A DNA stretch of 64,000 nt from contig JAHDVF020000169.1 of assembly GCA_022606425.2 (NCBI GenBank), forward strand, positions 1 to 64,000, in the 5' to 3' direction. Every line of letters starts with the position of its first letter. The first letter of the stretch is position 1. The notes below the pieces were generated by a model that saw only the letters and a list, made by a program, of their open reading frames with translations, searched no databases and was not told the DNA's origin. The DNA comes from Lepidostoma basale (lineage: Eukaryota; Arthropoda; Insecta; Trichoptera; Lepidostomatidae). Below are positions 19,467-29,495 of this stretch, piece after piece. The position numbers and the translations under genes were made by a program.

Positions 19467-19539
19467 TATACTATTTTATGAATATTCAGTTTATGTAAGT
19501 CAATATTAATAATAATTTGATTAAAATACTTCTTTGACC

Positions 19540-19665
19540 CACAGTCATGATTTTTTTTATATTTGTAATATTTATATATTATTTACCATATATCACTGAT
19601 GAAGGGCATCTGTGTCCGAAACACGTTTATTTTTTAATTTTTATTTTTGAAATAAAGTGTGTGTT
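19540..19665 (+). repeat. Family C-type single arm
   Basis: One arm only, containing the hammerhead-like motif at 19,593-19,630 followed by TTTTTGAAATAAAGTG. It precedes a full C palindrome. Confidence 0.6.
19593..19630 (+). ncRNA. Hammerhead-like ribozyme motif, family C, exact core
   Basis: CTGATGA (19,596-19,602), one extra A, hairpin GGGCA-TCTG-TGTCC (one G-U pair), GAAA (19,618-19,621), CACG and TT, with a predicted cut after GTT. The core is exact. The outer stem I is weak in this copy. Confidence 0.55.
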
Positions 19666-19689
19666 GTGTTTAAAGTTAAAAAAAGAAGC

Positions 19690-20005
19690 ATAGTTCGATT
19701 TTATTCTATATTCTCCATACTTTGTATTGTGGATGCTATATTTCTCTTTTTATTTTTTTGTTTAAACAACACTTACATTTAAAAAAATTACTTAGACATA
19801 TTTCGGACAACCAGTCCTTCTTCAGTGATACATATTATAAAGATACAAATAAAAAAAATTATAATGTTTAAAATGTGTATCTTTATAATATGTATCACAG
19901 AAGAAGGTTGTCCGAAACATGTCTATGTAATTTTAATTTTTTTAATACAAGTGTTGTGTAAACAAAGTATATAAAAAAGAAAAAGCGAAATATTTTTCGA
20001 TATGA
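19690..20005. repeat. Family C palindrome
   Basis: The left arm (19,715-19,845) and right arm (19,850-19,995) are inverted copies. The left arm on the minus strand has CTGAAGA (19,819-19,825), A, GGAC-TGGTT-GTCC, GAAATATGTC. The right arm on the plus strand has a deleted hairpin (CAGAAGAAGGTTGTCC) but keeps GAAACATGTC. The outer part TTGTGTAAACAAAGTATATA is shared by all C copies. Confidence 0.75.
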
Positions 20006-20309
20006 TTATAGTTTTACACTATTTTTTCATTATTATAATAATATATAACATTCGCAGTGCCCTTAAGGTCAGTTAGCCTAATTATTATTATATATATGAA
20101 AACAATATTATAATTTTTATAATTCATGGATATTATTGTGAAAAGATATATCAACCAATCATATATCTCTGTGTTCATATTAATTAAGTAAATATATTGA
20201 TTAGCTGGTAGGAATTGTCATATGACCATAAATATAACAACAATAAGTATTGCAACACCTTATTTCACATAACTTAGTCATTGTTAAGATTAAAACATAA
20301 TCATTATCA

Positions 20310-20400
20310 ATGTTTAAAATGTGTACATAGATAAAGGTCATATTTTAACCGAAACATGTCTATAATTAGTAAAACAAAGTGTTGTTATACTAAGTGTAGT
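20310..20400 (+). repeat. Family J repeat
   Basis: The plus strand reads TAGATAAAGGTCATATTTTA, ACCGAAACATGTCTATAATT. The module after the hairpin is intact and the core is degenerate. The surrounding 20,006-20,634 is otherwise unassigned and AT-rich. Confidence 0.45.
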
Positions 20401-20634
20401 TATATTTACTCAAATACGAATCAATAGCACAAAATAAAGAAGAATAGAAAAGAAATATCATATCACCATTTGAACCCAATAATTTTTGACAAAACAATCT
20501 ATAAATTCTCTTGTAAATTGAATCTATTCATGTATTTTTCAACGTTATTTTCAACGTTAAAGTTTTTTTCCCATCGTGTTAATGCCTAAAGTTTTCAAAA
20601 AATCTCATTAAAATAATTTATACAAATAAAAACC

Positions 20635-20890
20635 TCACTTTTCAAGAAGTTCTGTTATTATATATTTTATGAGAATGACATGTTTTGCCCTTCTAAGGCG
20701 TTATCAAATAATATAATAACATTTAACAATGCCTTAGAAGGGTGAAACATGTCATTCCCATAAAATATAAGAAAACTTCTGGAAAACTGACGTTTTCATT
20801 CGTATTAATTATTTTATATGGAGTTTTACATCATTGTTCAAAAAACAATAAACTCATTCAAATATTTGCTTCGAAATGTCAACTCACCGT
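20635..20890. repeat. Family D palindrome
   Basis: The arms carry AATGACATGTTTTGCCCTTC and GAAGGGTGAAACATGTCATTC around AATGCCTTAG. The right side continues through GTTTTCATTCGTATTAATTA to the outer end TACATCATTGTTCAAAAAAC. Confidence 0.7.
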
Positions 20891-20989
20891 TGTTGTGATA
20901 TTCATCAATATATAAAAATAAAACCAAATTTCAATGTTTTTGTTATATACGAGTATTACGAAGGTAAATTACCTTCAACAACAACAGCA

Positions 20990-21442
20990 ACGACCATCAC
21001 GCCGTTTCCCCGCAGGAGGAGGCAGAGAGAATAGACCGCCACACTACTCTATCCTGACATACCTCTCTAGCTTCCTCCACATTCATACAGCGAGTCATGC
21101 ACGCACGTCGATTCTTCCGGCTTCTGACATGATCAACTTTGAAAATTTGATTAATTTGGTCATGCCATTGTTTCCTCGGTCTACCTCGACTACGTACTCC
21201 ATTTACATTGTTAACGTATACTTTTTTAACCATTTTTTCTTCACCCATGCGCTCCATATGTCTGAATCAACGCAACGATCCTTTCATAATTTTGTTCATA
21301 ATACCTTCTTTCGCTCTACATTCCTTTCTAATATCAGCATTTGAGATTCTGTCGTACGTCGTTCTACCACACATAAGTCTTAGGGACCTCATTTCTAGCG
21401 CATTTATTCTGCTCTCATCTTTATTCTGCCAGTTCCATGGTC
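20990..21442 (-). pseudogene. Family 1 fragment with complete 3' terminal segment
   Basis: Minus strand: NWQNKDESRINALEMRSLRL, YDRISNADIRKECRAK, KIMKGSLRWFRHMERMGEEK, SRGRPRKQWHDQINQIFKVD, ACMTRCMNVEEAREVCQD, SASSCGETA. The 86-codon part 20,997-21,257 is open. The tail repeat is replaced by CAACAACAAC, a different microsatellite. Confidence 0.8.
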
Positions 21443-21955
21443 ACCTTCAAAACACTAAAAATATAATAATCTGGAATGTAAATAAAATAATCCTGAAATT
21501 TCACAATATTTGAGACTAAGGTGAATAAAAAGACAAATGCATAACTGAAAATTCCGCATCCCGCTGTACTAGAATTACAGCGGTAGATTAAGGACCTTTA
21601 AGGACAGAGAGAAGTTGGATGCACTTAAAATCCACTAGGACTTTTTCTGGCAGAAATTCAGGGCACGACATAAAAATGCAATTAACTGCAGTCGGCCGAA
21701 ATGGATGAGGCTTAATGCATTGTACTTATATAAATACTTCACGGGAAAAATAACGTTATATACGTTCACTTTTAGTAGTGTTCTTATGTCTTATTAAAAT
21801 CTTCTTCTTCTTCTGATTGTAGATCTTGTGATCACCTCAAAGGCGCATTAAGACATGTTTTAAATCTAAAAATCTAAATGTGATCGCTTAAAAAGCGATC
21901 GGTTAAAAAGTATACTAGAACAAAGTATAAATGTTTAAATTGGGTATGAAATATG
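21443..21955. other. Unassigned stretch
   Basis: No clear family is seen. A CTTCTTCTTC run near 21,808 may be the complement of a retroposon tail belonging to the L2-like fragment that follows. Confidence 0.35.
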
Positions 21956-22515
21956 AAAAAGATGGGTTTTCAATTTAGATCTGAAACCTGTCGGATCATT
22001 TATGCATCTAAGGTGTGAAAAGAGATTGTTCCAAGCTGATGGACCGGCTACCGCGAACGCTCGATCCCCGAAATTTTTACTGGGGCAACGCTTCTACTCA
22101 ACTAATCTTCCTATTACTGAGGAGTTTGCCGAGCGAAGTGTGGATTTCCTTGAGTTTAGGCTGTCCGTTATACAGAGTTCAGATATATAACTTGGTGCCA
22201 TTCCATGTAGCGCTTTGAAGACTGTCCAGCAGAGTTTATACTGGATTCTTCCTGGAATTTTAAGCCAGTGAAGTTCTTTAAGATGTTGTGTTATATGGGA
22301 CTTTTTGCAATGCCTTTAATGAGTCTTGCTGCTGCATTGAACTCAGATTGAAGTTTGTTTATTTGTTTTTTTGGAATGTTTGTATAAAATCCATTACAAT
22401 AATCAAGCCGTGACACAACGAAGGAATTTACAAGAGTTTTGAAAGCGTCATGGGGAATACTCCTTTTGGCGGATTTTAATCGTCTTAGGTGAAAGAAACT
22501 AGCGCTGACATCCAC
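21956..22515 (-). pseudogene. L2/CR1-like non-LTR retrotransposon, C-terminal fragment
   Basis: Minus strand: HLRRLKSAKRSIPHDAFKTL, VNSFVVSRLDYCNGFYTNIP, KKQINKLQSEFNAAARLIKG, then across a frameshift the KHLKELHWLKxxRIQYKL-like, ALHG and S.LRSA.SS.IGR regions. The SRLDYCN...L..NAAARL order is the signature after the palm domain in CR1/L2-like elements. Truncated at both ends; related copies lie at 30,725 and 63,375. Confidence 0.85.
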
Positions 22516-22539
22516 TTCCGTCCTGTGATGAAGACGACC

Positions 22540-23015
22540 AACCTTCTCTCCATCTCTTTGGTGGTCGCCCTGGTAGTCGACGGCCCTCTGGAGTCTCGTT
22601 CATAACGATTTTAGGAATACTTGCTGGATCCATTCTCTCGATGTGGTCCCTCCCTTTGGCGACTCCATCTAACTATGTCTTCGATTTTGCAGGATTTGTG
22701 AATTTCTTCATTGAGTATCCTATCTCTAAGGGTTCTCCCAACAATAGGTCGCAATGTTCTCATTTCTGCTACTCTTAAGAGATGTTTGGTTCTGACATTG
22801 TCTGTTCTGGCTTCGATTCCTTATGTCATTGTGGGTCTGCATGCATGCATGGTTTATAAATTCTTACTTTGCTTTCTACTAGCATATGCTTATTGTCCCA
22901 GAGAGTGTCCCTTAGACTTCCAAAGATAACTGCAGCTTTATCAGACTGTTTTTTAACTTCATTATATAGATCGCTGCAACTAGATATCTCCAAACCCAGA
23001 TATCTAATCTTATTA
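22540..23015 (-). pseudogene. Non-LTR family N, C-terminal fragment
   Basis: Minus strand: IRYLGLEISSCSDLYNEVKK, SDKAAVIFGSLRDTLWDNKH, VRIYKPCM, then in another frame GIEARTDNVRTKHLLRVAEM and TLRDRILNEEIHKSCKIEDI. The order LG-I...EV..Q..KA...GSL...W.NK.....K.R.Y...RP...YG.E is a standard post-palm region. Frameshifts and stops make it inactive. Other pieces: 41,600; 57,695; 62,325. Confidence 0.75.
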
Positions 23016-23039
23016 AAATACAAACTTTAAATACGTATT

Positions 23040-23265
23040 TGTATATGTAAACGAAACTAGACATAGAGAAAGACCGAGGAAAATCAAATAAACAAGTAAT
23101 GTTGAATGTCGGCCACGTAAGGAGTCGGAGAAATCGACGTGCGTGCATGAGACTATGTATGAATGTTGCGGAATCGACAGAGTATGTCAGGAGAGAACAG
23201 TGTGGCGGTCCATTATTTCTGCCTACCCCTTCGGAGAGACGGCTTGATAGTTAGTAAGTTAGTTT
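23040..23265 (+). pseudogene. Family 1 fragment with complete 3' end
   Basis: The plus strand covers RHRERPRKIK, NVGHVRSRRNRRACMRLCMN, GGTCCATTATTTCTGCCTAC, GGAGAGACGGCTTGATAGTT and a TTAGTAAGTTAG tail. A deletion removes the WHDQ segment. Confidence 0.75.
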
Positions 23266-23759
23266 TAAATACATTATTTTTTTATTTCAAATTTGAGTTA
23301 ATATTACCGAATTACCGAAAAAAAATATTAATAACATTTTTAAAAACACTAGTTTTACTATACAAAATTTTATTATTGTCGAAACCAACCGGTTTTGCTC
23401 CCGCCGGAGCTTTATGAGAGTTACAAAATATACAAGACGAAGCTCCCGTGAAATAAAGTGGTGCAAAAAGCAGTTAAAGTGTTTCGTAATTTATTTTTAC
23501 TTAAAGCTTTAAACTAGCCCTTCATTTATGGTATAGCATTATAAATTAAAAAAAAACTCTTTTATGTATTATTAAAACGCTTCTATTAAACGTGTTTTTT
23601 TTTAATTGGTGATGTTTAAGTACTATAAAAAAATAAAACAAATGAAAACGACTTTTTGAATACGACTCATATTCTACTTAAAATAATGGAAATTTTTAAT
23701 ATAAAATACTAATATTGTTCAATAAAAATATGATTACAATTTTTTTATGAATTAAATCA
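23266..23759. other. Unassigned; one possible hammerhead-like piece
   Basis: At about 23,385-23,425 the minus strand reads CTCATAA, A, hairpin GCTCC-GGC-GGGAG, then CAAAACCGGTT, echoing the layout of families B and G with a lost G12. The rest is AT-rich without features. Confidence 0.3.
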
Positions 23760-23930
23760 CAGTATTTCTACTATCGAGTTTTGGTTTCTAAACACGTTTC
23801 GAAGGATTTGCATTTTCATCATCAGAAGAATGGCATTGACGAGAACGAAATTTTTTTATATAACTTTGGACATTCGACATTATTCTAATATTTTTCCGAT
23901 ACACAGCAATCATTTAAAATATCCTAAAAT
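23760..23930 (-). repeat. Family H repeat
   Basis: It carries the motif at 23,793-23,828 on the minus strand. The remaining AT-rich flank has no further landmarks. A second H copy in plus orientation follows at 23,940. Confidence 0.55.
23793..23828 (-). ncRNA. Hammerhead-like ribozyme motif, family H, exact core
   Basis: On the minus strand: CTGATGA (23,819-23,825), one extra T, a hairpin closed by GAA and TTC with an 11-base loop, GAAA (23,797-23,800), CGTG, TT. The core positions are all present. The predicted cut follows GTT. Stem II is short, so folding is less certain. Confidence 0.5.
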
Positions 23931-23939
23931 ATTGTGACA

Positions 23940-24065
23940 AACTTTGCCATTAACGTTGTGTTTTTATCATTCCCCCGATGATGAAAGTGTAAAACTTTCG
24001 ACACATGTCGAGAAAAATATGTTTATAAAAAGAATAAACAGTGTTCTAATTTATAAAGGATCGTG
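23940..24065 (+). repeat. Family H repeat, hammerhead-like motif with two core changes
   Basis: The plus strand reads CCGATGA, T, a 6-bp hairpin GAAAGT-GTAAA-ACTTTC, GACACATGTC (about 23,974-24,009). The hairpin is perfect, but core position 4 is C and GAAA is GACA. It is similar to 1,730-1,870. Confidence 0.55.
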
Positions 24066-24299
24066 ATTATAAAATTCAAAACTATTTTTAAAATCAAGAG
24101 CCGTCGGAGAGTAGCTTTACTTTTGATTATATTTATTGTGTTTTTGTAGAAAGATTGTATAAATCAAATTTTATTTTTATATCATTAAGTAGGTACTAAC
24201 AAATGAGAGAATTGACCGCCATAATTCGAACTTCCAAAACAGTATTTTTTTCTAGACAAAAGAACTTTATTGGTTGTCGAACCCAGTCGAATATCTTAC

Positions 24300-24480
24300 T
24301 AAAAGATTATTTATTTTAAAATAACTACCCTTAAGCTGACTTATTTCGGAAATCCCGTTTTTAGGATAACTTTTAGTCCAATGAGCTGTTTTATATTAAA
24401 ATATGTACGTATCAACATACAAATATCTTCATTCTTCACAGAAATCTATGATTTTTATATTAAATATTGAAGTATATTGC
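24300..24480 (-). repeat. Family I repeat
   Basis: The minus strand reads GGACTAAAAGTTATCCT, ACGGGATTTCCGAAATAAGT, CAG. GAAATAAGTC is shared with 18,270-18,400. Confidence 0.4.
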
Positions 24481-24634
24481 ATAATGCCTTAATTTTCATT
24501 CTTAACCACCAAGAAACAGAGAAATAAGTAAAGGATTATTATAATTTTTTGTGCTTCTTGAAAAATAAATTTAAATTTTCATGTGAAGCATTTACTTTGT
24601 GATGCGAAATTACAGATAAAAGATAATAACACAC

Positions 24635-24832
24635 TTTTTTTTTAACCACGGTATGTTTATTATAATTGATGCCAACTAGTTTTTCTTGGACCCAAGCTTC
24701 ATTAGGGCAGTATAATACATATAAGATATTATACTAACCTCATGAAGCTAGGGGCCAAGCGAAACTAGTTGCCATCAGTTACAATAACCATATCGTGTTT
24801 TAATACAAAGTGTTTTATTATTTTATATCTAA
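24635..24832. repeat. Family G palindrome with hammerhead-like motifs
   Basis: The right arm (plus) reads CTCATGA, A, GCTAGGGGCCAAGC hairpin, GAAACTAGTTG. The left arm (minus) reads CTAATGA, A, GCTTGG-GTCC-CCAAG-like hairpin, AAAAACTAGTTG. The stem III palindrome is ACTAGT. Core position 5 is not G in either arm, an unusual departure. Confidence 0.55.
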
Positions 24833-24834
24833 AA

Positions 24835-25010
24835 GTTTAATTTATTTAAACTCCTTATTAAATATGAAATACGCAAATATCTTTTGTCTTCTGTACAGTT
24901 TAATGACATCCATAAAAGACAAGCATATCATTCCAATTATACTATACATATATAAACAAATTCTATAATGTTTTCCAAACCGACGTTTTTATTTGTACTA
25001 ACTTAAGAAG
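24835..25010. repeat. Family D fragment, decayed
   Basis: It contains TTTAAACTCCTTATTAAAT, CATATCATTCCAATTATACT and AATGTTTTCCAAACCGACGTTTTTATTTG-type arms; the hammerhead-like centre is not recognisable. Confidence 0.45.
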
Positions 25011-25014
25011 TACA

Positions 25015-25190
25015 AATAAAATCATCGGTTTTCTAGAAGTTTTAGTTTATTTTATGTGAATGAAATGTTTTTCCTTGCTAAGGGGTTATCAAATATACGA
25101 TAATGCATTAACAAGACAAAACAAGTCATTCATATAAAATATAATAAAACTTTTAGAAAACAGAAGTTTTAATTCATGTTTATTACTTTA
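25015..25190. repeat. Family D palindrome, decayed centre
   Basis: The arms TTTTCTAGAAGTTTTAGTTT, GTGAATGAAATGTTTTTCC and ACAAGTCATTCATATAAAAT, ACTTTTAGAAAACAGAAGTT pair. The centre (ATACGATAATGCATTAACAAG) has lost the hairpin. Confidence 0.55.
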
Positions 25191-25955
25191 TTAAACGAAA
25201 AATCTTTAGAATTTAAAGTTTTTCTATTATGCATAGAGAAAAATTATATTATATTACATAAAAATTATATTTTAATATATGTTTTAGTTACCGTTTTAAT
25301 GTTTGATCCAATCCACTTTTTCTATTCACTAACACTCTATCCGAATAAATTGTTTCACTCACAAAAAACTTGTTAGTAAAATATTTTTCAAAATAATGGC
25401 CTCGTATAATTTACATATATTATACGAACATTTTCACTGCACGAAAAAGTATAAAAGTTAGCACTGAAATTCCGTGTTATGATACCAGTAACATGTGACA
25501 GTTATCAGAAATCGAGCTGATAAATTCACATGCACGAAACAACTTTTCACCACTAATTAATTGTCATGCACCCTCAAGAAGGGGTGGCTTCGGGGGGAAG
25601 AAATTAAGAGCCAACACTACCCGCATATCACATAATTACGTCACAGGAACAAGCACTGCTTTTGACGAATTCGCCGACTTTTGTGCGTTTGAACGGATTT
25701 GCGAGCATGCGTACTGGGGTGAGTTTCACGAGGGATGTTCACCTAGCGTAGGACGGCGAACGACTGAAGGCTGAGGGTGTGCGCAGAATGTCCCGGGCTT
25801 TCCTCCCGCGCCGCCCCCAACCCCGATAGGGAAGGACGAGATTCCGGGATTTCGAACTCCTTCGAAGCCGCTTCGGAGACACTTAACATTGTGACAGGTT
25901 TATGTGTGATTACGGTAATATAACAATGGTCGTCTGCAAAATCTTGCACGATTAA
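25191..25955. other. Unassigned; includes a GC-richer block
   Basis: 25,560-25,950 is GC-rich relative to the window (GAAGGGGTGGCTTCGGGGGG, CCCGCGCCGCCCCCAACCCC). A 68-codon minus-strand frame (25,743-25,949) has no recognised domain. It could be host promoter or exon sequence or an old unknown repeat. Confidence 0.35.
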
Positions 25956-26097
25956 GTAACTCGAGTCTTAATAATTTCGTATATTTTATATTCAACAAAA
26001 TCGTATCATAATATTTACGCTTGCCCATCTCTAGCATTTGTTCGAACAAGTTTAGACACTAATATTATTTTTTATTAAATATATTCATATCAGGTAG

Positions 26098-26205
26098 TGA
26101 GTGGTCTAGGGGATAGAACGCGTGTATTCTGATCCAGGGGACATGGGTTCAAACCTGGACAAAACCTGATTCCTAGTTCATAACAATAAGCGGGTCGTCA
26201 ACAAA
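26098..26205 (+). mobile_element. SINE-2, head portion
   Basis: GTGGTCTAGGGGATAGAACG and GGGTTCAAACCTGGAC are the A and B box regions, then ATTCCTAGTTCATAACAATA. The 3' half is missing here. Confidence 0.75.
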
Positions 26206-26227
26206 ACATTCTACAAAAGTAACTAAA

Positions 26228-26524
26228 AAAAACTAACTAACTAACCATCAGGCCGTCTCTCCGAAGGGGTAGGCAGAATGAATGAACTGTCACACTTTTC
26301 TTTCCTGACATATTTCTCTCGCTTCCTCAACATTCGTACATCGTATCATGCACGCGCGACTCCTCACGTGGCAGACATTCAATATTTGATTTATTTGATC
26401 GTGCCACGTTTTTCTCGGTCTTCCTCTTTTTCTGGTTCGATTTACATCGTTAACATATAATTTTTTACCATGCTTTCTTCATTCATTCTTTCCATGTGTC
26501 CAAACCATCTTAATGATTCTTTCG
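26228..26524 (-). pseudogene. Family 1 fragment with (TTAG)n tail
   Basis: The tail complement is at 26,228-26,245, then the 3' terminal segment and the RACM, GRPRKTWHDQIKQI and MERMNEESMVKN regions. It ends where a family D palindrome starts. Confidence 0.75.
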
Positions 26525-26700
26525 TTACGTCTCTTTTCTAGAAGTTGTATTATATTTTATGTGAATGACATGATTCGCCTGTCAAAGGTATATACATTTT
26601 ATAATGCCTTAGACAAGCAAAGTATGTCATTGAAAATCGATGTTTTCATTCTTAATTTATTTAATATGGAGATTTACATCATTGTTCAAGAATCAATAAA
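26525..26700. repeat. Family D palindrome
   Basis: The left arm reads TAGAAGTTGTATTATATTTT, GTGAATGACATGATTCGCC; the right arm reads AATGCCTTAGACAAGCAAAG, TATGTCATTGAAAATCGATG. The right part runs to TACATCATTGTTCAAGAATC. Confidence 0.6.
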
Positions 26701-26829
26701 CTCGAGCCTTAATGATTTCGATTTATTTTTAATGCAACAACATGAAATTATAATAGTTACGCTGGCCCATCTCTTGCAATTGTTTGAACGAGTAAAGATA
26801 GTAAAATATACAATTTTTAATTATGTTAA

Positions 26830-26890
26830 ATTTTCTGCTCACATTGAAGATTGTAAAATAATTTCTTATACATGTGATTAAAATTCTTGG
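26830..26890 (+). mobile_element. SINE-2, 3' portion
   Basis: TTTTCTGCTCACATTGAAGA and TTGTAAAATAATTTCT match the 3' body of SINE-2 copies at 13,905 and 16,703. Confidence 0.65.
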
Positions 26891-26954
26891 TGTAAAACAC
26901 TTTAAAAAACAACAAATAGAATAAATATTGTCATTAAAGAAATATTTCAAATTT

Positions 26955-27170
26955 TAATTGTATCTCAATAGAGACGAAGACGTAAACTGGAAACTGAACA
27001 TGGATGATCAAGGTGTTTACAGGACTTATGACCTGTCATTGGTTGGGTTAAGCGCACGCTTTATGTAATTACAACATTCCCCATTCCACCTTTGTTATTG
27101 TGATCATGCATGACAAATTTTTGGAAGATGTATATATACTTCAAAATCCATATTTATCTTCACGTGTCAG
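26955..27170 (-). repeat. Dispersed repeat K
   Basis: The complement carries ATGACAGGTCATAAGTCCTG and the segment ending in TATATACATCTTCC. Similar to 9,805-10,045 in opposite orientation. Confidence 0.7.
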
Positions 27171-27367
27171 TTTCAGTCAGCCATCTATGTAGATTTGGTT
27201 ACACTTGTGAATTTTTTCAAGAATTAACCTATACAACCGACCCACTAACGCCATCTATGGAGAAATATTTATTTTAATCTAATCATTTTAATTGTGGATT
27301 CAAATTTTTGCAAAAACAAACGTGTTCTATATTTTGATATTAATTACTACGAATGAGGCAACATGCA

Positions 27368-27480
27368 GTCTAAGCCGCCATACTGTTCTTTCTTGGCAAA
27401 CTTCTCTCACTACCTCAACATTCACACATCGTATCATTCACGATTCCCACGTGGCCGAAATTTTAATATTTGATTGTGAC
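27368..27480 (-). pseudogene. Family 1 short fragment
   Basis: The complement shows the AGTATGGCGG, AGTTTGCCAAG and MNVEEVRE-type region and the GTGGGAATCGTGAATGATAC segment. It abuts a family 1 fragment in the opposite orientation. Confidence 0.6.
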
Positions 27481-27775
27481 AGAAGAAGGATGAGAGCAGA
27501 ATAAATGCGGTAGAGATGAGAAACCCTTAGACGTATGTGTAGTAGAACGATGTACAACAAAATTTCAAATGTTGATATAAGAAAAGAAAGTAGAGCGGAA
27601 GAAGGTTTTATGAATAAAATTATGAAAGAATAGCTGCATTGGTTCGGACATATGTAACGCATGAATAGAGAAAGAATTGTCAAGAATGCATGATAGAATA
27701 TCTAAGTAGAAGCAAGAGAGGTATGTCATCCTCTCTGCCTACCCCTCTGAGAAGATGGTGTGTTAGTTAGTTAGT
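27475..27775 (+). pseudogene. Family 1 fragment with 3' end, heavily decayed
   Basis: The plus strand has AGAAGGATGAGAGCAGAATA, the SNVDIRKESRAE-like region, the HWFGHM-like region, then CCTCTCTGCCTACCCCTCTG and a TTAGTTAGTTAG tail. The GRPRK segment is deleted. Confidence 0.7.
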
Positions 27776-28145
27776 TTTAAATACGGGATAAGAGGTCGCA
27801 AGTTTGATGTGCGCCTATGGCAACATTTTTTTTACTCTAAACTTTCCTAATGTAAATTTTATCTGTCTGGTGTTGTGATCGTATTTATTTTCTCGTAAGC
27901 CTTTAAGCGAATTTGGGCTGACTTTTCACTAAACGAGAATTTCAGAATCGCTTAGTCCTCTCAAACAAAATGGAAACAGACTAAAATTCGTTTTGTCATT
28001 TCATGAATAAACAATTGTTTAATTCCAGCATGAGCAGAAGAACACACTTATCGCATGCTCCACAAAATCGATATGAAAATTTCATAATATTAATATGATA
28101 CATAGTATATACGAAAATAAAAATAAAAATTAATACAAAATTTCT
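27776..28145. other. Unassigned AT-rich stretch
   Basis: No coding or repeat match is seen. Confidence 0.35.
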
Positions 28146-28149
28146 TTAT

Positions 28150-28500
28150 AACAACAACAACAAATCATCACGCCGTTTCCCCGTAGGGGTAGGCAGAGAG
28201 AATGGACCGCCACACTACTCCATCCTGGTACACCTCTCTAGTTTCCTCCACATTCATACAGCGAGTCATACACGCACGTCGATTCTTCCGACTTATGATA
28301 ACATGACCAACGTTTAAAATTTGATTAATTTGGTCATGCCATATTTTTCTCGGTCTGCCTCGACTCCGTACTCCATTTACATCATTAACATATACTTTCT
28401 TAACCATTCTTTTGCCATCCATGCGCTCCATATGTCCGAACCAACGCAGCGATCCATTCATTATTTTGTTCATAATACCTTCTTCCGCTCTATATTCATT
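28150..28500 (-). pseudogene. Family 1 fragment with complete 3' terminal segment
   Basis: Minus-strand frame 28,168-28,539: EYRAEEGIMNKIMNGSLRWF, GHMERMDGKRMVKKVYVNDV, SRGRPRKIWHDQINQILNVG, ACMTRCMNVEETREVYQ, AYPYGETA. The upstream 14 residues of that frame belong to the adjoining E repeat. Next to the 3' end is CAACAACAAC instead of TTAG. Confidence 0.8.
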
Positions 28501-28648
28501 TCGGCAAGCTGCCGAAACCGGTCGACGTTGGAAGCCCACTAAACAATCGGAAGCCCACTAAATATGTAATAATAAAGAATTTTTTTTATTAATTTATTTT
28601 TATTATTTAAAATTTACTTCTTCCAAGGAATTTCAATTGATTTTATGA
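28500..28648 (+). repeat. Family E single arm
   Basis: GGCAAGCTGCCGAAACCGGTCGACG marks the hammerhead-like half at 28,501-28,527 (hairpin GGCA-AGC-TGCC, GAAA, CCGG, TC). AAGCCCACTAAATATGTAAT then gives the E tail. The core upstream of the hairpin is replaced by family 1 sequence. Confidence 0.55.
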
Positions 28649-28649
28649 A

Positions 28650-28740
28650 TGAAAACGTCTTTTAGGAGTTTTATTATAATAAATTATATTTTAGATGGAA
28701 TGATATGTTTCACCCTTTTAAGGAATTATCAAATGTGGCA
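28650..28740. repeat. Family D left arm
   Basis: AACGTCTTTTAGGAGTTTTA, GGAATGATATGTTTCACCC and GGAATTATCAAATGTG form one arm. The partner arm is missing; a family 1 fragment follows. Confidence 0.55.
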
Positions 28741-28774
28741 AATATAGTATAGGAACAGAATATAGTAATTGAGG

Positions 28775-29160
28775 CAATGGAAATAGTTAAGGTATACTCT
28801 GTGTATGATAGAGTGTAGAATGAAAATATAAGAAGTGAATGCGGTGCGAATGACGGTGCTAAGTACATAATAATGAAGGGATCATTAAGATGGTTTGGAC
28901 ACATGGAAAGAATAAAGGAAGAAAGAATGGTATGAAAAGTATATATAACAATGTAAATAGAATAATAAAATGAAGAACACCGACGAACACGTGGCACGAT
29001 CAAATAAATCAAATATTGAATGTCGAAAAATATAATTTGAAATTGACGCGCGTCCATGACACGATGTGTGAATGTTAAAATATAGAGAAAAATATGTCAG
29101 GGAAAAAAGTGTGCCAGTGCATTATTTCTGATGATGGTTAGTTAGTTAATTAGTTTTAGA
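28775..29160 (+). pseudogene. Family 1 fragment with 3' end
   Basis: The plus strand: YDRVxNENIRSECGAND, GSLRWFGHMERIKEERMV, WHDQINQILNVE, TRCVNVKI, then GCATTATTTCTGATGATGG and a TTAGTTAGTTAATTAG tail. Numerous indels. Confidence 0.75.
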
Positions 29161-29227
29161 AATAGTGGTTAGTTTTACAATAGTTACGACGTGAAAGGCC
29201 GAATTTTATTTGATGTTATGTATATGA

Positions 29228-29495
29228 CAACCTTCGTGGCCGAGTGGTAGGTGCATTGACTGCTAACCCTAAGGTTCCGAGTTCGATTCCCGGCAAGGGC
29301 AGTTTGACTATCACACTGTCTTTGGTCTGGTGTAGAATTCACGTGACAATAAAATGGGGATAGATTAGCTACCTATCATATGTCACGAGAATCACTATGA
29401 CAGCTATAATACCCTTTACATCGATTTGGCTCATGCTGTCATGATGTTAAGAACGATTCAATAAAATATTTAAAAATAATAATAAAAAAAATAAA
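29228..29495 (+). mobile_element. SINE-1, nearly full length
   Basis: Head 29,231-29,303: CCTTCGTGGCCGAGTGG (A box), TTGACTGCTAACCCTAAGG, GAGTTCGATTCCCGGC (B box). The ACTGCTAA loop resembles tRNA-Ser(GCU). Body: GTCTTTGGTCTGGTGTAGAA, GATAGATTAGCTACC, CATGATGTTAAGAACGATTC; A-rich tail AATAATAATAAAAAAAATAA. Confidence 0.88.

Larger units (their letters stand above)
25965..26890 (+). repeat. Local duplication containing split SINE-2 and family 1 pieces
   Basis: 25,970-26,065 and 26,700-26,810 share CTTAATAATTTCG or CTTAATGATTTCG, ACGCT-GCCCATCTCT and TTGTTTGAACGAGTA-like stretches. The first copy is followed by a SINE-2 head (26,098), the second by a SINE-2 tail (26,830). Confidence 0.55.

Noticed and set aside
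29228..29303. tRNA gene
   Set aside because: The A and B boxes are present, but the acceptor stem does not close, and the same head with a common body occurs five times, so it is a SINE.
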